Shown piece by piece: positions 37,673-47,404 of a stretch of DNA of 64,000 nucleotides; within the stretch, counting starts at the first letter, position 1; every line of letters begins with the position of its first letter. The stretch is taken from positions 57,057-121,056 of the forward strand of contig NZ_FCOX02000023.1 in NCBI RefSeq assembly GCF_900044055.2, given 5' to 3'. Made by a program: the position numbers and the translations under genes. Origin of the DNA: Caballeronia calidae (GTDB lineage: Bacteria; Pseudomonadota; Gammaproteobacteria; Burkholderiales; Burkholderiaceae). The notes under the pieces are model-generated. The model searched no databases, had not been told where the DNA came from, and saw only the letters and a program-made list of their open reading frames with translations.

Positions 37673-40507
37673 ATGCCTACTTGCAGCGTTTGCGGCAAAC
37701 CGGCAACCTCGCAGATCACGATCACCGAAAACGGCCAGCGTCGTCAGTTGATGCTGTGCGATGAGCATTACATGGAGTTCATGGCGCGCAATCAGCGCAG
37801 TCTGTCGCCGCTTGAGTCCCTCTTTCACGGCGGACTGTTCGACAGTCTGTTCGACGACATGTGGCCGCAGATGGAAAGTGGCCAGGGCAGCCGGCCACGC
37901 ATCGGACGCGCGCCCGGACAACCCGGCGGCTCGGATCAGCGTACAGACGCCGATAGCGGGCAAATGGGTGAGTCCGCCGGCGGTCACGCAGGCGGCCGAC
38001 CGCGCCGGCATCGCCGTGCGCGTGAAGCCGTCGATCTGCAGACGTTCCTGAGCGAAAGCGGCCTGGACCGCTTGCAGGCGGCCGCGCAGATAGCGGTCGA
38101 GTTCGGCAAGTCCGAAGTCGATACCGAGCACCTGCTGCTCGCACTCGTCAGCAATAACGTGGTGCAGGAGATTCTGCGCGAATTCAAGCTCGATCCCGAT
38201 GAGATCAAGAAGAACATCGATCAGAACGCGCCACGCGGCAACCGCGCGCAGAAGACGGACGAAGAACGCATCGGCGTATCACCGCGCGCGAAGAGTGCGC
38301 TTGAAAACGCGCTCACCGCATCACGAGAACTCGGCCACAGCTACGTCGGACCGGAGCATATCCTGATCGGGCTCGTGGAAGAGGAAGACGGCTTCGCGGG
38401 CGAGCTGCTGCGCAAGTACGGGTTATCGTCGCATGCGCTTAGGCAGAGGACGGTCAAGGTGGTCGGCAAGGGCGCCGAGGAAGGCACCGTCGAGGGCCGC
38501 TCCACCACGCCGACGCTCGACAAGTACGCGCGCGATCTCAGCGATCTCGCCCGGCGCGGCAAGCTCGATCCGGTGATCGGCCGCGACAAGGAAATCGAAA
38601 CGACTATCGAAGTCCTTGCGCGTCGACGCAAGAACAACCCGGTGCTGATCGGCGAACCCGGCGTCGGCAAGACGGCGATCGTCGAAGGACTCGCGCAGCG
38701 CATCGCCCAGGACCAGGTGCCAGAAGTGCTGCGTGGCAAGCGCGTCGTTGAGTTGAATATCAACAGCGTGGTGGCGGGGGCAAAGTATCGTGGCGAGTTC
38801 GAAGAGCGCGTGAAGCAGGTGCTCGACGAGATCGTCGAGAACCAGGACCGGCTGATCATCTTCATCGATGAACTGCATACGATCGTCGGTGCTGGCCAGG
38901 GCGGCGGCGAAGGCGGGCTGGATATCGGCAACGTCTTCAAGCCGGCGCTCGCGCGGGGCGAATTGCATCTTGTGGGCGCGACAACGCTCAACGAATACCA
39001 AAAGTACATCGAGAAAGATTCGGCGCTTGAACGGCGCTTCCAGCCGGTGAACGTGCCCGAGCCGAGCGTCGCGGAGACGATCGAAATCCTGCGTGGACTG
39101 CGCGACCGCCTTGAGGCGCATCACAAGGTGAAGATCACCGAGGAGGCTATCGCCGCCGCTGCCAAGCTGTCGGACCGGTATATCGCAGCGCGCTTCCTGC
39201 CGGACAAGGCCATCGACCTGCTCGACCAGGCGGCCGCTCGCGTGCGCATCTCGTCAAATTCTCGGCCAGGGCAGTTGCATGACATCGAGGCGACCATCCG
39301 CCGCACACGTCAGGAACAGGACGCGGCAAGCGCCGCCAAGCAATTCGACAAGGCAAAGGAACTTGAAGACAAGCTCGTTTCGGAACAGAAGCGGCTTGAC
39401 GATGCGACCGAAACGTGGAAAAAGGAACGCGGCACCAGTTCGCAAGAGGTCACAGCGGAGGACATCGCACAGATCGTGTCGTCGCTCACCGGCGTGCCGG
39501 TGTCTGAACTCACCGCCGAGGACCGCGAGAAGCTCCTGCGTCTCGAAGATCGCCTGAAGGAACGCGTGATCGGTCAGGACGAGGCGGTCAGCGCTGTTGC
39601 GAAGGCAGTCCGACTCTCGCGCGCCGGTCTCACCGAAGGCGGCAAGCCGACCGCGAGCTTTCTCTTTCTCGGACCGACTGGCGTGGGCAAGACCGAACTC
39701 GCCAAAGCGCTCGCCGCAACGGTGTTCGGCGACGAGAACGCGCTCGTGCGCATCGACATGAGCGAGTACGCCGAGCGGCATACCGTAGCTCGGCTGGTGG
39801 GCGCGCCTCCGGGCTATGTCGGCTATGAGGAAGGCGGCCAGCTGACTGAGCGTGTGCGACGCCGCCCGTATAGCGTGGTGTTGCTCGACGAGATTGAAAA
39901 GGCGCATTCGGAGGTGCACAACATCCTGTTGCAGCTCTTCGACGAAGGCCGCCTCACCGATGGAAAGGGCCGTCTCGTCGATTTCACGAACACGATCATT
40001 ATCGCGACGAGCAATATCGGTTCGCAGGTGATCCAGGACAACCTGCGCTCAGACAAGAAGCAACTCGACTACCCCGCGCTGCGCGACCGCCTGATGGAAA
40101 TACTGCGGCATCACTTCAGGCCCGAGTTCCTGAACCGGGTCGATGAAGTCGTCGTGTTCCATGCGCTCGGCAAGGAGCAAATCCGTAGCATTGTGGATCT
40201 GCAACTCGCGCGTGTGCAACGCACTGCGGCCGGGCAGAACATTGAGGTGTCGTTCGACAATTCGCTGCGTAATCATCTCGCGGAGATCGGCTATGACCCC
40301 GAGTTCGGCGCACGGATGCTCAAGCGTAAGATCCGGGCTGAAGTCGAATCGCAACTCGCCGATGCGCTGCTGCGGGGGGACGTTCGCGACGGCGACAAGG
40401 TCACAATGAGCTACGACTCGGGTTCCCACTCTGTACGTGTGCAAAAGGGCTCAGCACCCGCAGAAGCGACGAAGGAAGGGGCGAAGGAAGAACCGGCGCA
40501 TACGTGA
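37673..40507 (+). CDS. clpK: ClpK/ClpG-type AAA+ disaggregase
   Basis: The 944-residue protein begins with a zinc-finger-like segment (CSVC at residues 4-7, CDEH about 29-32), then a Clp N-domain (FLSESGLDRLQAAAQIAVEF, SYVGPEHILIGLVEEEDG). Two AAA+ modules follow with Walker A motifs GEPGVGKTAI and GPTGVGKTEL, Walker B LIIFIDELH and VVLLDEIEKAH, and a short UVR-like middle domain (KQFDKAKELEDKLVSEQKRL). The ClpP-docking IGF/LGF-type tripeptide is not visible after NIGSQVI, so it should act as a stand-alone disaggregase, like ClpG/ClpK of thermotolerance islands, rather than with ClpP. The adjacent sHsp20 gene supports this. Confidence 0.92.
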   Translation: MPTCSVCGKPATSQITITENGQRRQLMLCDEHYMEFMARNQRSLSPLESLFHGGLFDSLFDDMWPQMESGQGSRPRIGRAPGQPGGSDQRTDADSGQMGESAGGHAGGRPRRHRRAREAVDLQTFLSESGLDRLQAAAQIAVEFGKSEVDTEHLLLALVSNNVVQEILREFKLDPDEIKKNIDQNAPRGNRAQKTDEERIGVSPRAKSALENALTASRELGHSYVGPEHILIGLVEEEDGFAGELLRKYGLSSHALRQRTVKVVGKGAEEGTVEGRSTTPTLDKYARDLSDLARRGKLDPVIGRDKEIETTIEVLARRRKNNPVLIGEPGVGKTAIVEGLAQRIAQDQVPEVLRGKRVVELNINSVVAGAKYRGEFEERVKQVLDEIVENQDRLIIFIDELHTIVGAGQGGGEGGLDIGNVFKPALARGELHLVGATTLNEYQKYIEKDSALERRFQPVNVPEPSVAETIEILRGLRDRLEAHHKVKITEEAIAAAAKLSDRYIAARFLPDKAIDLLDQAAARVRISSNSRPGQLHDIEATIRRTRQEQDAASAAKQFDKAKELEDKLVSEQKRLDDATETWKKERGTSSQEVTAEDIAQIVSSLTGVPVSELTAEDREKLLRLEDRLKERVIGQDEAVSAVAKAVRLSRAGLTEGGKPTASFLFLGPTGVGKTELAKALAATVFGDENALVRIDMSEYAERHTVARLVGAPPGYVGYEEGGQLTERVRRRPYSVVLLDEIEKAHSEVHNILLQLFDEGRLTDGKGRLVDFTNTIIIATSNIGSQVIQDNLRSDKKQLDYPALRDRLMEILRHHFRPEFLNRVDEVVVFHALGKEQIRSIVDLQLARVQRTAAGQNIEVSFDNSLRNHLAEIGYDPEFGARMLKRKIRAEVESQLADALLRGDVRDGDKVTMSYDSGSHSVRVQKGSAPAEATKEGAKEEPAHT

Positions 40508-40523
40508 GTCCGGCATTGCGTGA

Positions 40524-40555
40524 ACGGGACGCCGCCCTCACGGGCGGCGTCCCGT
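40524..40555. terminator. Strong hairpin between convergent clpK and UBP genes
   Basis: A perfect 14-base stem (CGGGACGCCGCCC core at 40525-40537, GGGCGGCGTCCCG at 40542-40554, closed by one further A-T pair) with a TCAC loop lies between the stops of the convergent genes and touches the UBP stop codon. There is no clear U-tract on either side, so it may terminate bidirectionally with help or protect 3' ends. Confidence 0.7.
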
Positions 40556-40827
40556 CACGATTTAAGTTCACCTACGACCATCTCGTCGCGATAGCACCAG
40601 ATCCAAGTCTCGCCAGGTTCGATTGAGCGCACCAGCGGATGGCCGGTCGCGTGAAAATGCTTGCTTGCGTGCCGGTTGGGCGACGAGTCACAACAGCCGA
40701 CGTGTCCGCATGAAAGACACAGCCGCAAATGTACCCACGGCTGGCGAAGCTTGATGCACTCCTCGCAATAGTCGATGGGCGTGTGGAGGATGCGGGCCTC
40801 GTCTAGATGCGTGCAACCAGGGGTCAT
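40555..40827 (-). CDS. UBP-type zinc-finger protein
   Basis: From ATG 40827 the 90-residue protein is a single UBP-type zinc finger: CTHLDEARILHTPIDYCEEC, LRLCLSCGHVGCCDSSPNRH and HFHATGHPLVRSIEPGETWI carry the expected cysteines and histidines. In eukaryotes this fold binds the ubiquitin C-terminus; in bacteria single-domain versions of unknown role often sit beside a thioredoxin-reductase-like flavoprotein. Here that flavoprotein gene lies 55 bases upstream on the same strand, so the two probably form one unit. Confidence 0.85.
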   Translation of the reverse strand: MTPGCTHLDEARILHTPIDYCEECIKLRQPWVHLRLCLSCGHVGCCDSSPNRHASKHFHATGHPLVRSIEPGETWIWCYRDEMVVGELKS

Positions 40828-40882
40828 GATCGTACTCCTCGGACAGACGCGCGCAGGCATGCGAAACAAGTTGCGCTTACGC

Positions 40883-42142
40883 TCACGCGCTATTTAAATA
40901 GCGATGCACCAGCGCGACAGCCATCGCCCCTTCGCCGACTGCAGACGCGACACGCTTGATCGACCCGTGACGCACGTCGCCCGCTGCGAATACGCCAGGC
41001 ACACAGGTCTCCAAATGTAGCGGCGCGCGCTCGAGCGGCCAATTCAGGCTCGACCGATATTCCTGCAAGTCGGGACCAGTCACTAGATAACCGGCGTAAT
41101 CCCGGACAATGCCGACCTCCTGCGCCCATTCGGTCTGGGGCACGCCGCCGATGCAGACGAATAGCCAATTCGCCTTTACCGAGATTTGCCGTCCCGTGCG
41201 CACATCGGTCAGCGTAATTGCCTGCAGCGTGTCACTGCCTGCGAGCGCGGTCACTTCAGTGCTGGTCCGAACTTCAATGTTCGGCGCCGCCGTGATGCGA
41301 TCCACCAGGTAGTGGGACAACGTGTTCTTGAGCGAGGTGTCACGCACGAGCATATAGACGCGGTTGGCCGATTGCGAAAAGTGCATGGCGGCTTGTCCCG
41401 CCGAATTGCCGCCTCCCACCACGTAGACGTCTTCGCCATGGATCAGCGCTGCTTCGCTCGCGCCCGCGCCGTAGTAAAGGCCAGCGCCGAGAAAGCGCGC
41501 TTCACCTTCGAGGCCGAGCGTGCGATATGCCACGCCGGTCGCGCAGATCGACGTGCGCGCCGTAATACGTGTGCCGTCCTCCAGATACACGATGCCCTGG
41601 CCGGGCGGAAACTCCGCGCGCACGCCGGCGCGGGCTATCAGGATGTCGGCGCCGAACTTGATGGCCTGGTCGCGCGCCCGTTCTGCCAGCTCGGCGCCGG
41701 ACACGCCCTGTGGGAAGCCCAGATAGTTCTCGATCTTTGAACTACTTCCTGCCTGACCGCCCAGCGCCCACCGCTCCACCAGTACGGTATGCATCCCTTC
41801 CGACGCTCCGTAGACAGCCGCGCTCAACCCCGCCGGTCCCGCGCCGTAAATGGCCAGATCATAGGCTTCTCGGGATGGACTCGCAAACCAGCCGAGCTTC
41901 TCGGTAATTTGGCGAACGGTGGGACATTCGAGCCGGGTTCCGTCGTGGAAGACGCAGATCGGCAAGCGGGAGTCGGAAAGATGCTGCACGTGCGCCAGAT
42001 CCTTCGCTTCCTTATCGCTGCCCAGTTCGATCCATTCGAACGGTATATCGGAACGATGGAGGAAGTCGCGTATCGCGTAGCCTTTAGCGCTTCGCATGCG
42101 CCCATAGATCCTGACCATGAACTTGTCCGCCTTTGAGGCCAT
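40883..42142 (-). CDS. Thioredoxin-reductase-like FAD-dependent oxidoreductase lacking the redox CxxC
   Basis: The 419-residue protein has an N-terminal glutaredoxin-like domain without active-site cysteines (residues about 8-85) and a thioredoxin-reductase fold. The latter shows DLAIYGAGPAGLSAAVYGAS for FAD, VYVVGGGNSAGQAAMHFSQS for NADPH, and GVFAAGDVRHGSIKRVASAV at the C-terminal FAD site. The expected CATC of thioredoxin reductase reads SICATGVAY, with a single cysteine, so it cannot work as a classical thioredoxin reductase. It is followed by the UBP zinc-finger gene. The start may be ATG 42142 or ATG 42118. Confidence 0.86.
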   Translation of the reverse strand: MASKADKFMVRIYGRMRSAKGYAIRDFLHRSDIPFEWIELGSDKEAKDLAHVQHLSDSRLPICVFHDGTRLECPTVRQITEKLGWFASPSREAYDLAIYGAGPAGLSAAVYGASEGMHTVLVERWALGGQAGSSSKIENYLGFPQGVSGAELAERARDQAIKFGADILIARAGVRAEFPPGQGIVYLEDGTRITARTSICATGVAYRTLGLEGEARFLGAGLYYGAGASEAALIHGEDVYVVGGGNSAGQAAMHFSQSANRVYMLVRDTSLKNTLSHYLVDRITAAPNIEVRTSTEVTALAGSDTLQAITLTDVRTGRQISVKANWLFVCIGGVPQTEWAQEVGIVRDYAGYLVTGPDLQEYRSSLNWPLERAPLHLETCVPGVFAAGDVRHGSIKRVASAVGEGAMAVALVHRYLNSA

Positions 42143-42559
42143 TCAGGAGTTTCTTTCGTTTCATGCCTTCACTGACTAGCAGCACGCGCTCGATAACAAC
42201 GAGACCATATCCCAAACACATTAGAGACATCGTAGGGATGTGTCTTTCGCGATTCTGCCGGATTTTGCTGGCTTTCTGCCGGCGATTCCATGACATCGGT
42301 CATGCGACTCTTCCTTGCGGCCAACAACAACGCGTACCCCACCCGATGCCGTTGCGCACCGGGTCTCCTGCGCCAGTCATTCTGGCTGAGCCGTCTCTGG
42401 ACGAAATTCCGCCACGGGCTATCGGCATGACGCACAGTCACTGTGTGCCTAAAACGCACCGTGTCCGTTCTGCCCCGGCCCTTGCCGTACAACAGTCTCC
42501 TAGCTTCGATGCGCACACGCGTGCGGCTGTATGATCCGTTTAGGTTTCGTATCACGGCG
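42143..42559. other. Intergenic stretch, nothing recognised
   Basis: No frame with family similarity was found here. It holds the promoter of the flavoprotein gene, but no clear promoter motif could be picked out. Confidence 0.4.
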
Positions 42560-42802
42560 TCAATCTGGAAGCACGAACTCGGTACGCATGTCTTCGATCA
42601 CCTTCTGGAAGTGATGTACAAAATCCGCACCGAGGTCATTGAACGGCACGATGTTCCAGTTGCGGCCGGATGCGTCAGGCGGGTGCCGCTCTGGTAGCGG
42701 TATGCGCACGTCCAAAGCTCCCGGCGCGTCAGCGGCGAATTTCGTCATGCGGTTTTGCAGTTCGTCGCGAATCTGCTCAGGGGTTCGAACGGTTTTTGGC
42801 AT
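42560..42802 (-). CDS. Small hypothetical protein
   Basis: From ATG 42802 an 80-residue protein begins MPKTVRTPEQIRDELQNRMT and ends IEDMRTEFVLPD. It is preceded by a near-perfect ribosome site (AAGGAGG at 42809-42815), which supports it being a real gene. It is hydrophilic, with no signal peptide or membrane segment. The family was not recognised. It shares strand with the flavoprotein and UBP genes downstream. Confidence 0.65.
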   Translation of the reverse strand: MPKTVRTPEQIRDELQNRMTKFAADAPGALDVRIPLPERHPPDASGRNWNIVPFNDLGADFVHHFQKVIEDMRTEFVLPD

Positions 42803-43511
42803 CGGTCTACCTCCTTCGGTCGCACGTTCGGATCGTGACTGAATGTGCGCATACGTTCCCACTTGGGTAAGCATGCGCCTACGATCTTTTAAGTGTAGTC
42901 GCTAATTCGGATAGGGACCGGCTAATACAATGATCGTCCCACCCGCTGATGAGAGACGCAGAAAAAAGGCGACCCTCGCGGGCCGACCGCATCAACCGCG
43001 AAGAGAGACAATCTCGACGCCTCGCCGCAGTCGGGCAGCCCACGCCAGGCAATTGCTACGCCGGCCCGGGCCTGAACCACGATACGGGTTCTGAAGACGC
43101 CCCCGTAGCCAGCGCGATCATCGTCAAGGTTCTCCGGACCATGAGCGACTGGGCGGCAGGTGGAAAGCCCTTCTCCCGCCCGGCGACGACCTCGCTGCAT
43201 CGACTAGGGCGCCCCTCTTTCGGCCCGGCTGATACATCCCCCGTGCCCAAGTTCGAGGCGCGCTCAGACGTGAATCTTTCAAAAACGGCAGAGTAGCTGA
43301 GGCACGGCAGGGGCGCACGCCCCCCCGATGAAGCGATGGACCGGATGACCGCAGGATCGTGACACATCTGAGCAGAAACCGGAAAGAAGCGCGTGCAAGG
43401 TCATGGCTAGACTGCCGGTAGTTGGATCCTGTCGATGTGATTTGACGCCGACGCTTTGATGCGTCTAGGGCTGCGCTTTTCGGGCCGAGCCCATAAACAC
43501 AAGGAGCGAAT
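42803..43511. other. Intergenic region, nothing recognised
   Basis: Over 700 bases without a recognisable gene separate the small minus-strand gene from the Old Yellow Enzyme gene. Frames present are arginine/proline-rich and look non-coding. Confidence 0.4.
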
Positions 43512-44726
43512 ATGCCTGATACGGAAATCGCACCCAGAGAAGCCCGGCAGCACGACGCGCAAAATTCCCTACACAAGCTGTTCGAACCCATAAAGGTGGG
43601 ACCGTACAACCTTCGTCATCGTGTCGTAATGGCGCCGCTGACGCGTTCGCGCGCGAACCGACCAGGCAACATACCGTCGCAGCTCAACGCCTGCTATTAC
43701 ACCCAGCGCGCAGCGGCCGCGCTCATCATCAGCGAGGCGACGCAGGTGTCCATGCAAGGACAGGGCTATGCATGGACACCTGGCATCCATAGTCGCGAGC
43801 AGGTCGAAGGCTGGCGGCTCGTGGCAGACGCCGTGCACGAGACGGGCGGGTTGATGTTCATGCAGCTGTGGCACGTAGGGCGCATATCACACCCCTCATT
43901 GCAGCCCGATGAAATGCTGCCAGTTGCCCCCTCTGCTGTCCAGCCGAAAGCAGAGGCATTCATTGAGAACGAGCGGGGTGAAGGTGTCGTCGCGCCGTGC
44001 GTCAAGCCTCGCGCGCTACAGGTCGAAGAGATGCCGTATCTCGTGCGCCAATACTCCAGGGGTGCGCGCAACGCAAAGGCGGCCGGTATGGACGGCGTCG
44101 AAGTACATGGCGCCAACGGATATCTCCTCGACCAGTTCCTTTTGTCCGGCACGAACCGCCGCACGGACGAATACGGCGGATCGAGCGAGCGTCGGGCCAA
44201 GCTGCTATTCGACGTGGTCGAGACGGTTTGCGAAGTGTGGGGGCCGGAAAAGGTCGGCGTACGGCTCTCTCCTCTTGGCACCTTCAACGACATGCACGAC
44301 GACGATCCCGAAGCGACCTTTTCCTACGTCATCGAAAAGCTCAATCGATACGGGCTGGCTTATTTGCACATCGTCAATCCGATGCTGGCGGCGACCGGTG
44401 AGGATGTGGCTTACATCGAGCGCGCGAAACGCATGAGCCAGATGATACGCCGCACTTATCGTGGTGTGCTGATGGTCGCCGGCGGGTTCGACGGAGGCAG
44501 CGCGGAAAGATGGCTCGAGGACGGCAACGCGGACCTGATCGCGTTCGGACGTTTGTTCATCGCAAATCCCGACCTGCCCGAGCGCTTGCGGTCGCACGCT
44601 CCGCTCAATTCGCCGGATCCGTCCACGTTCTACGGGGGCGGCGAACGCGGATATACCGACTATCCGTCGCTCGCGCAGGAGCGCGGGGAAGCCCCACGGC
44701 CCGTCACCGATGGGCGCTGGAGATAG
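43512..44726 (+). CDS. Old Yellow Enzyme family alkene reductase (NemA-like)
   Basis: The 404-residue protein is an FMN-dependent OYE. After a 17-residue extension it reads LFEPIKVGPYNLRHRVVMAP, LMFMQLWHVGRISHPSLQPD, and EVHGANGYLLDQFLLSGTNR with the HxxN substrate-binding pair. It ends in VAGGFDGGSAERWLEDGNAD and FGRLFIANPDLPERL. These enzymes reduce activated double bonds of N-ethylmaleimide, nitro compounds and reactive electrophiles, so a detoxification role fits the stress island. A good ribosome site (AAGGAGCG) precedes the ATG. Confidence 0.9.
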   Translation: MPDTEIAPREARQHDAQNSLHKLFEPIKVGPYNLRHRVVMAPLTRSRANRPGNIPSQLNACYYTQRAAAALIISEATQVSMQGQGYAWTPGIHSREQVEGWRLVADAVHETGGLMFMQLWHVGRISHPSLQPDEMLPVAPSAVQPKAEAFIENERGEGVVAPCVKPRALQVEEMPYLVRQYSRGARNAKAAGMDGVEVHGANGYLLDQFLLSGTNRRTDEYGGSSERRAKLLFDVVETVCEVWGPEKVGVRLSPLGTFNDMHDDDPEATFSYVIEKLNRYGLAYLHIVNPMLAATGEDVAYIERAKRMSQMIRRTYRGVLMVAGGFDGGSAERWLEDGNADLIAFGRLFIANPDLPERLRSHAPLNSPDPSTFYGGGERGYTDYPSLAQERGEAPRPVTDGRWR

Positions 44727-44814
44727 ACTGTCGCTGACCGGAAAGCCCGCTGTCGTCATGCGACGATTTGCGATGGCCGCCGAGCTGGCGACCGATCACG
44801 CTGAGAGGCGCACC

Positions 44815-45171
44815 ATGGCTGACACTACCTGGGTTGTCGTCGCCGACGGCAGCCGTGCTCGAATCTTCGAGACTCCGGGACTTAAACTAGACCTGCGGGA
44901 AATCGAAGACCTCGTCAATGTCGCCCCTAGTGGGCCTGCGCTGAGCGAGAAGGAACGCGAAAAATTCGCAAAGACCGTCGCCGATCACGTCGAACAAGGA
45001 CGGCTTCATCACCGGTATCAGCGATTGCGATTTGCCGTAGAGCCGAAATTTCTCGGCATGCTTCGCGAGCGTCTGAGCGAGCAGACGCGTCAGATGATTT
45101 TCGAGGAGATCAATGAAGATCTCTCGGGCCTCGACCCGCGCAAAATTCAAGCGCACTTGGGAAGGCATTGA
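44815..45171 (+). CDS. Host-attachment-family protein
   Basis: From ATG 44815 the 118-residue protein reads MADTTWVVVADGSRARIFET and continues to LSGLDPRKIQAHLG, matching the 'host attachment protein' (Host_attach) family first noted in plant-associated bacteria. Related small proteins resemble an eRF1-like or RNA-binding fold; the real function is unknown. It lies 88 bases after the OYE gene. Members are common near stress genes in Burkholderiaceae. Confidence 0.78.
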   Translation: MADTTWVVVADGSRARIFETPGLKLDLREIEDLVNVAPSGPALSEKEREKFAKTVADHVEQGRLHHRYQRLRFAVEPKFLGMLRERLSEQTRQMIFEEINEDLSGLDPRKIQAHLGRH

Positions 45172-45673
45172 AGGCGACCTGCCTGGTGGTGGGCCGCATC
45201 AAATGTGTCAACCGCCGCGCCCTCACAATTCGGGCCGACGAACCCGAGTAGTCAACTTTGCTTGCAGCCGAATTGATTAAAGCCGTAGGGAGCGTTACAA
45301 GCGTCGGGGTCACACCCGGTGGGTGCTGAGACTTCTGTCAAGACGCATCACCCGCGGCGTACATGGGCCAGACTCAAACGCCGGATGCTGGCGACCACAA
45401 GCGGTAATTGAACCGGCCCACTTCATCTACGCGGGGTCATCACAGAGTGCTCGGCCGAATGGCTGAACCTGACGGGTTGCCGAACATGTAGCCACGAACA
45501 CTGAGCAGCGGGCGCGACTTTCTTCGGATTGCCGCAGTCGACCGAAGGAGGCACTAGCGGAACTTCTTGTGGTCAAAAGAGTAACATGGCTACGGCGCGC
45601 GCCACGCATGCGTGAAGAGATCGAAAGGGAGTTTCCGTCGATATCCGTAAGCGGCATCAACACAGGGGCAGAC
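45172..45673. other. Intergenic stretch, nothing recognised
   Basis: About 500 bases without a supported gene. The longer frame to 45569 of the following gene shows no similarity. Confidence 0.4.
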
Positions 45674-45976
45674 ATGGTCAAGACAGCGCTGTTCGTCCGG
45701 CTTGAAGCGAAGCCGGGCAGGGAGCAGGAAGTCGAAAGCTTCCTGATGGCCGGATTGCCACTCGTCGAGCAGGAGCCCGCGACGATCGCGTGGTTCGCGT
45801 TGAAAATCGCGCCATCGGTGTACGGCATCTTCGACGCGTTCCCCGACGACGCCGGACGCCAGGCGCACCTGTCGGGCAAAGTAGCCGAGGCGCTGATGGC
45901 GAGGGCCCCGGAGCTTTTGGAGAACTCGCCAGAAATTATGAACATCGATGTACTCGCGGCGAAGCTGCCGTGGTAG
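45674..45976 (+). CDS. Antibiotic-biosynthesis-monooxygenase-fold protein (ABM domain)
   Basis: From ATG 45674 the 100-residue protein reads MVKTALFVRLEAKPGREQEV, IAWFALKIAPSVYGIFDAFP and GKVAEALMARAPELL, a single ferredoxin-like ABM domain. Small ABM proteins are heme-degrading enzymes, quinol monooxygenases or stress-related proteins of unknown activity. No metal or heme ligand can be assigned from sequence alone. The gene stands alone on the plus strand. Confidence 0.78.
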   Translation: MVKTALFVRLEAKPGREQEVESFLMAGLPLVEQEPATIAWFALKIAPSVYGIFDAFPDDAGRQAHLSGKVAEALMARAPELLENSPEIMNIDVLAAKLPW

Positions 45977-47052
45977 CCACGTCGGCTTCCGGTGCGGGAC
46001 TCGTTACCGTCGCAGAGATTGAACAACCTGGCCGTCGAAAAACCGCGCAAAGCCTGCGCGTAAGAGGCGCGAGAAGACAGATTCGTCAGTGACTAGTTCA
46101 ACTCGGTCGCTAAGAGGCTCTCGAATCCAGAGGCCGCCGTCTTTCGGAAGCGCTCGATCAAGACACCACTGCATGCTGCGAACCCGCTGCGAGGCAATAT
46201 TCACGGGGTGAACCGTTAGCTTGACGTAGGACAGACACCGCCTCGCTTCGCCGAGCATCATGTTGAGCGCCTGCCTGGGTTAGCCGGTGCCTTTCTTCCA
46301 CGGCACGACAGAGACGCCGATATGTCCAAGCACATTCGGCGGCAATTCGGTCGTTCCAGCCTGCCAACAAGATCCGATTGCGCCGCTAACATCGCCGTCC
46401 CAAATCTATCGGACGATGCTTGGTAGACGGCGACGGTCGAGCTAACGGGCAAAGAGATCGCCCGATGCGGTTGGATCGTCAAGGCCATCGACAAATGTCT
46501 CCGCGTTCACTTCCGATGGCGTGCCATCGTTCGCGCGCAGCGACTTCCTTACGAACATTGTCAGGTGACCATCTGTCTCAAGGGTCGAAACGTAGCTCGG
46601 CCCCAATGCGGTCCTAGGTCTCAACCATTCAATAATCGCAGTTTCCCGCGTCGTTGGTCTGCGACGACCGTGGCCGGAACTCCCAAGGGCCGACTTCGAT
46701 TGTTCAACGGTCGCTCGTGAAGTGCGTGGTGTAGCACGCAATTAGGCGAGCAGATATGAGGCGTTTTCACCGTTCATCTCGCGTCACCATTGAGCGATAT
46801 CCTCGATATATCGGTGATTGCCCGAGCCACGTCGTCATGCGAGGCATGGAAATTCATTTGGTGAGGATTCTTATGCAGGCGTCGATTATTGACGCGATGG
46901 AATAGCGCCTGGCGTCAGGCGGTCCGCGGGGTGACGAGGCTCGAGTCCACCTGAAGTGGACGCACGCAGCTTGGGTGGCACCCGCGTCGCAACGCTCAGG
47001 CACGCTCGTGGCGTTCGCGTGAAAATCGTCCTACCACCTCGCACGGGCAGTG
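45977..47052. other. Long intergenic or decayed region
   Basis: More than 1 kb without an intact gene. Fragments of coding-like sequence occur on the minus strand (for example ELVTDESVFSRLLRAGFARF near 46070) but I cannot place them. The region ends in a recognisable remnant of a DUF1345 gene, so it is probably decayed sequence. Confidence 0.4.
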
Positions 47053-47235
47053 TCATAAGCCCAGCAGCCCCGCCGCGATGTTCAAAGCACAAGCCGAGCA
47101 CGGCAACGTTGAAATAGAACGACAGGATCGATTGAGCGAGCGTCGCGCAGCAATTTTCGCGCGAGCGTAGCACGACGTCCGAGGTCTGCGACGCAACCGC
47201 GATCGTGAACGAGTAGAAAAACGCGACGGGAAGCG
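47053..47235 (-). pseudogene. C-terminal remnant of a DUF1345 membrane protein
   Basis: The minus-strand frame reads FFYSFTIAVASQTSDVVLRS and LAQSILSFYFNVAVLGL, the conserved C-terminal part of DUF1345 proteins, then needs one frame change to reach ALNIAAGLLGL and a stop. The rest of the gene is missing. Function of the family is unknown. Confidence 0.55.
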
Positions 47236-47404
47236 GTCGATATGGTGCGCAACGGCCCAATCAGCCTGCCCACGCAGTCGCTTGCCTGTGGCACAGAATC
47301 GACGACGCATGTTCGCCGCCTGGTCGACGGTCGGAGCGATGCATAAAATTGCACAAGGAACGGGCAATTAAGGGGCTCTGCAACTTGTCCAACGGGGAGG
47401 CTTC

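Noticed and set aside
37673..40507. Reading the Clp protein as ClpB or ClpC
   Set aside because: ClpB would have a long coiled-coil middle domain and no zinc-finger start; ClpC would show a ClpP-docking tripeptide and lack the cysteine N-terminus.
40883..42142. Annotation as thioredoxin reductase
   Set aside because: The redox CxxC is missing (SICATGVAY), so the classical activity is unlikely.
46004..46741. Minus-strand coding-like fragments in the 46-47 kb gap
   Set aside because: Stretches such as ELVTDESVFSRLLRAGF look protein-like but no start, ribosome site or family could be supported.
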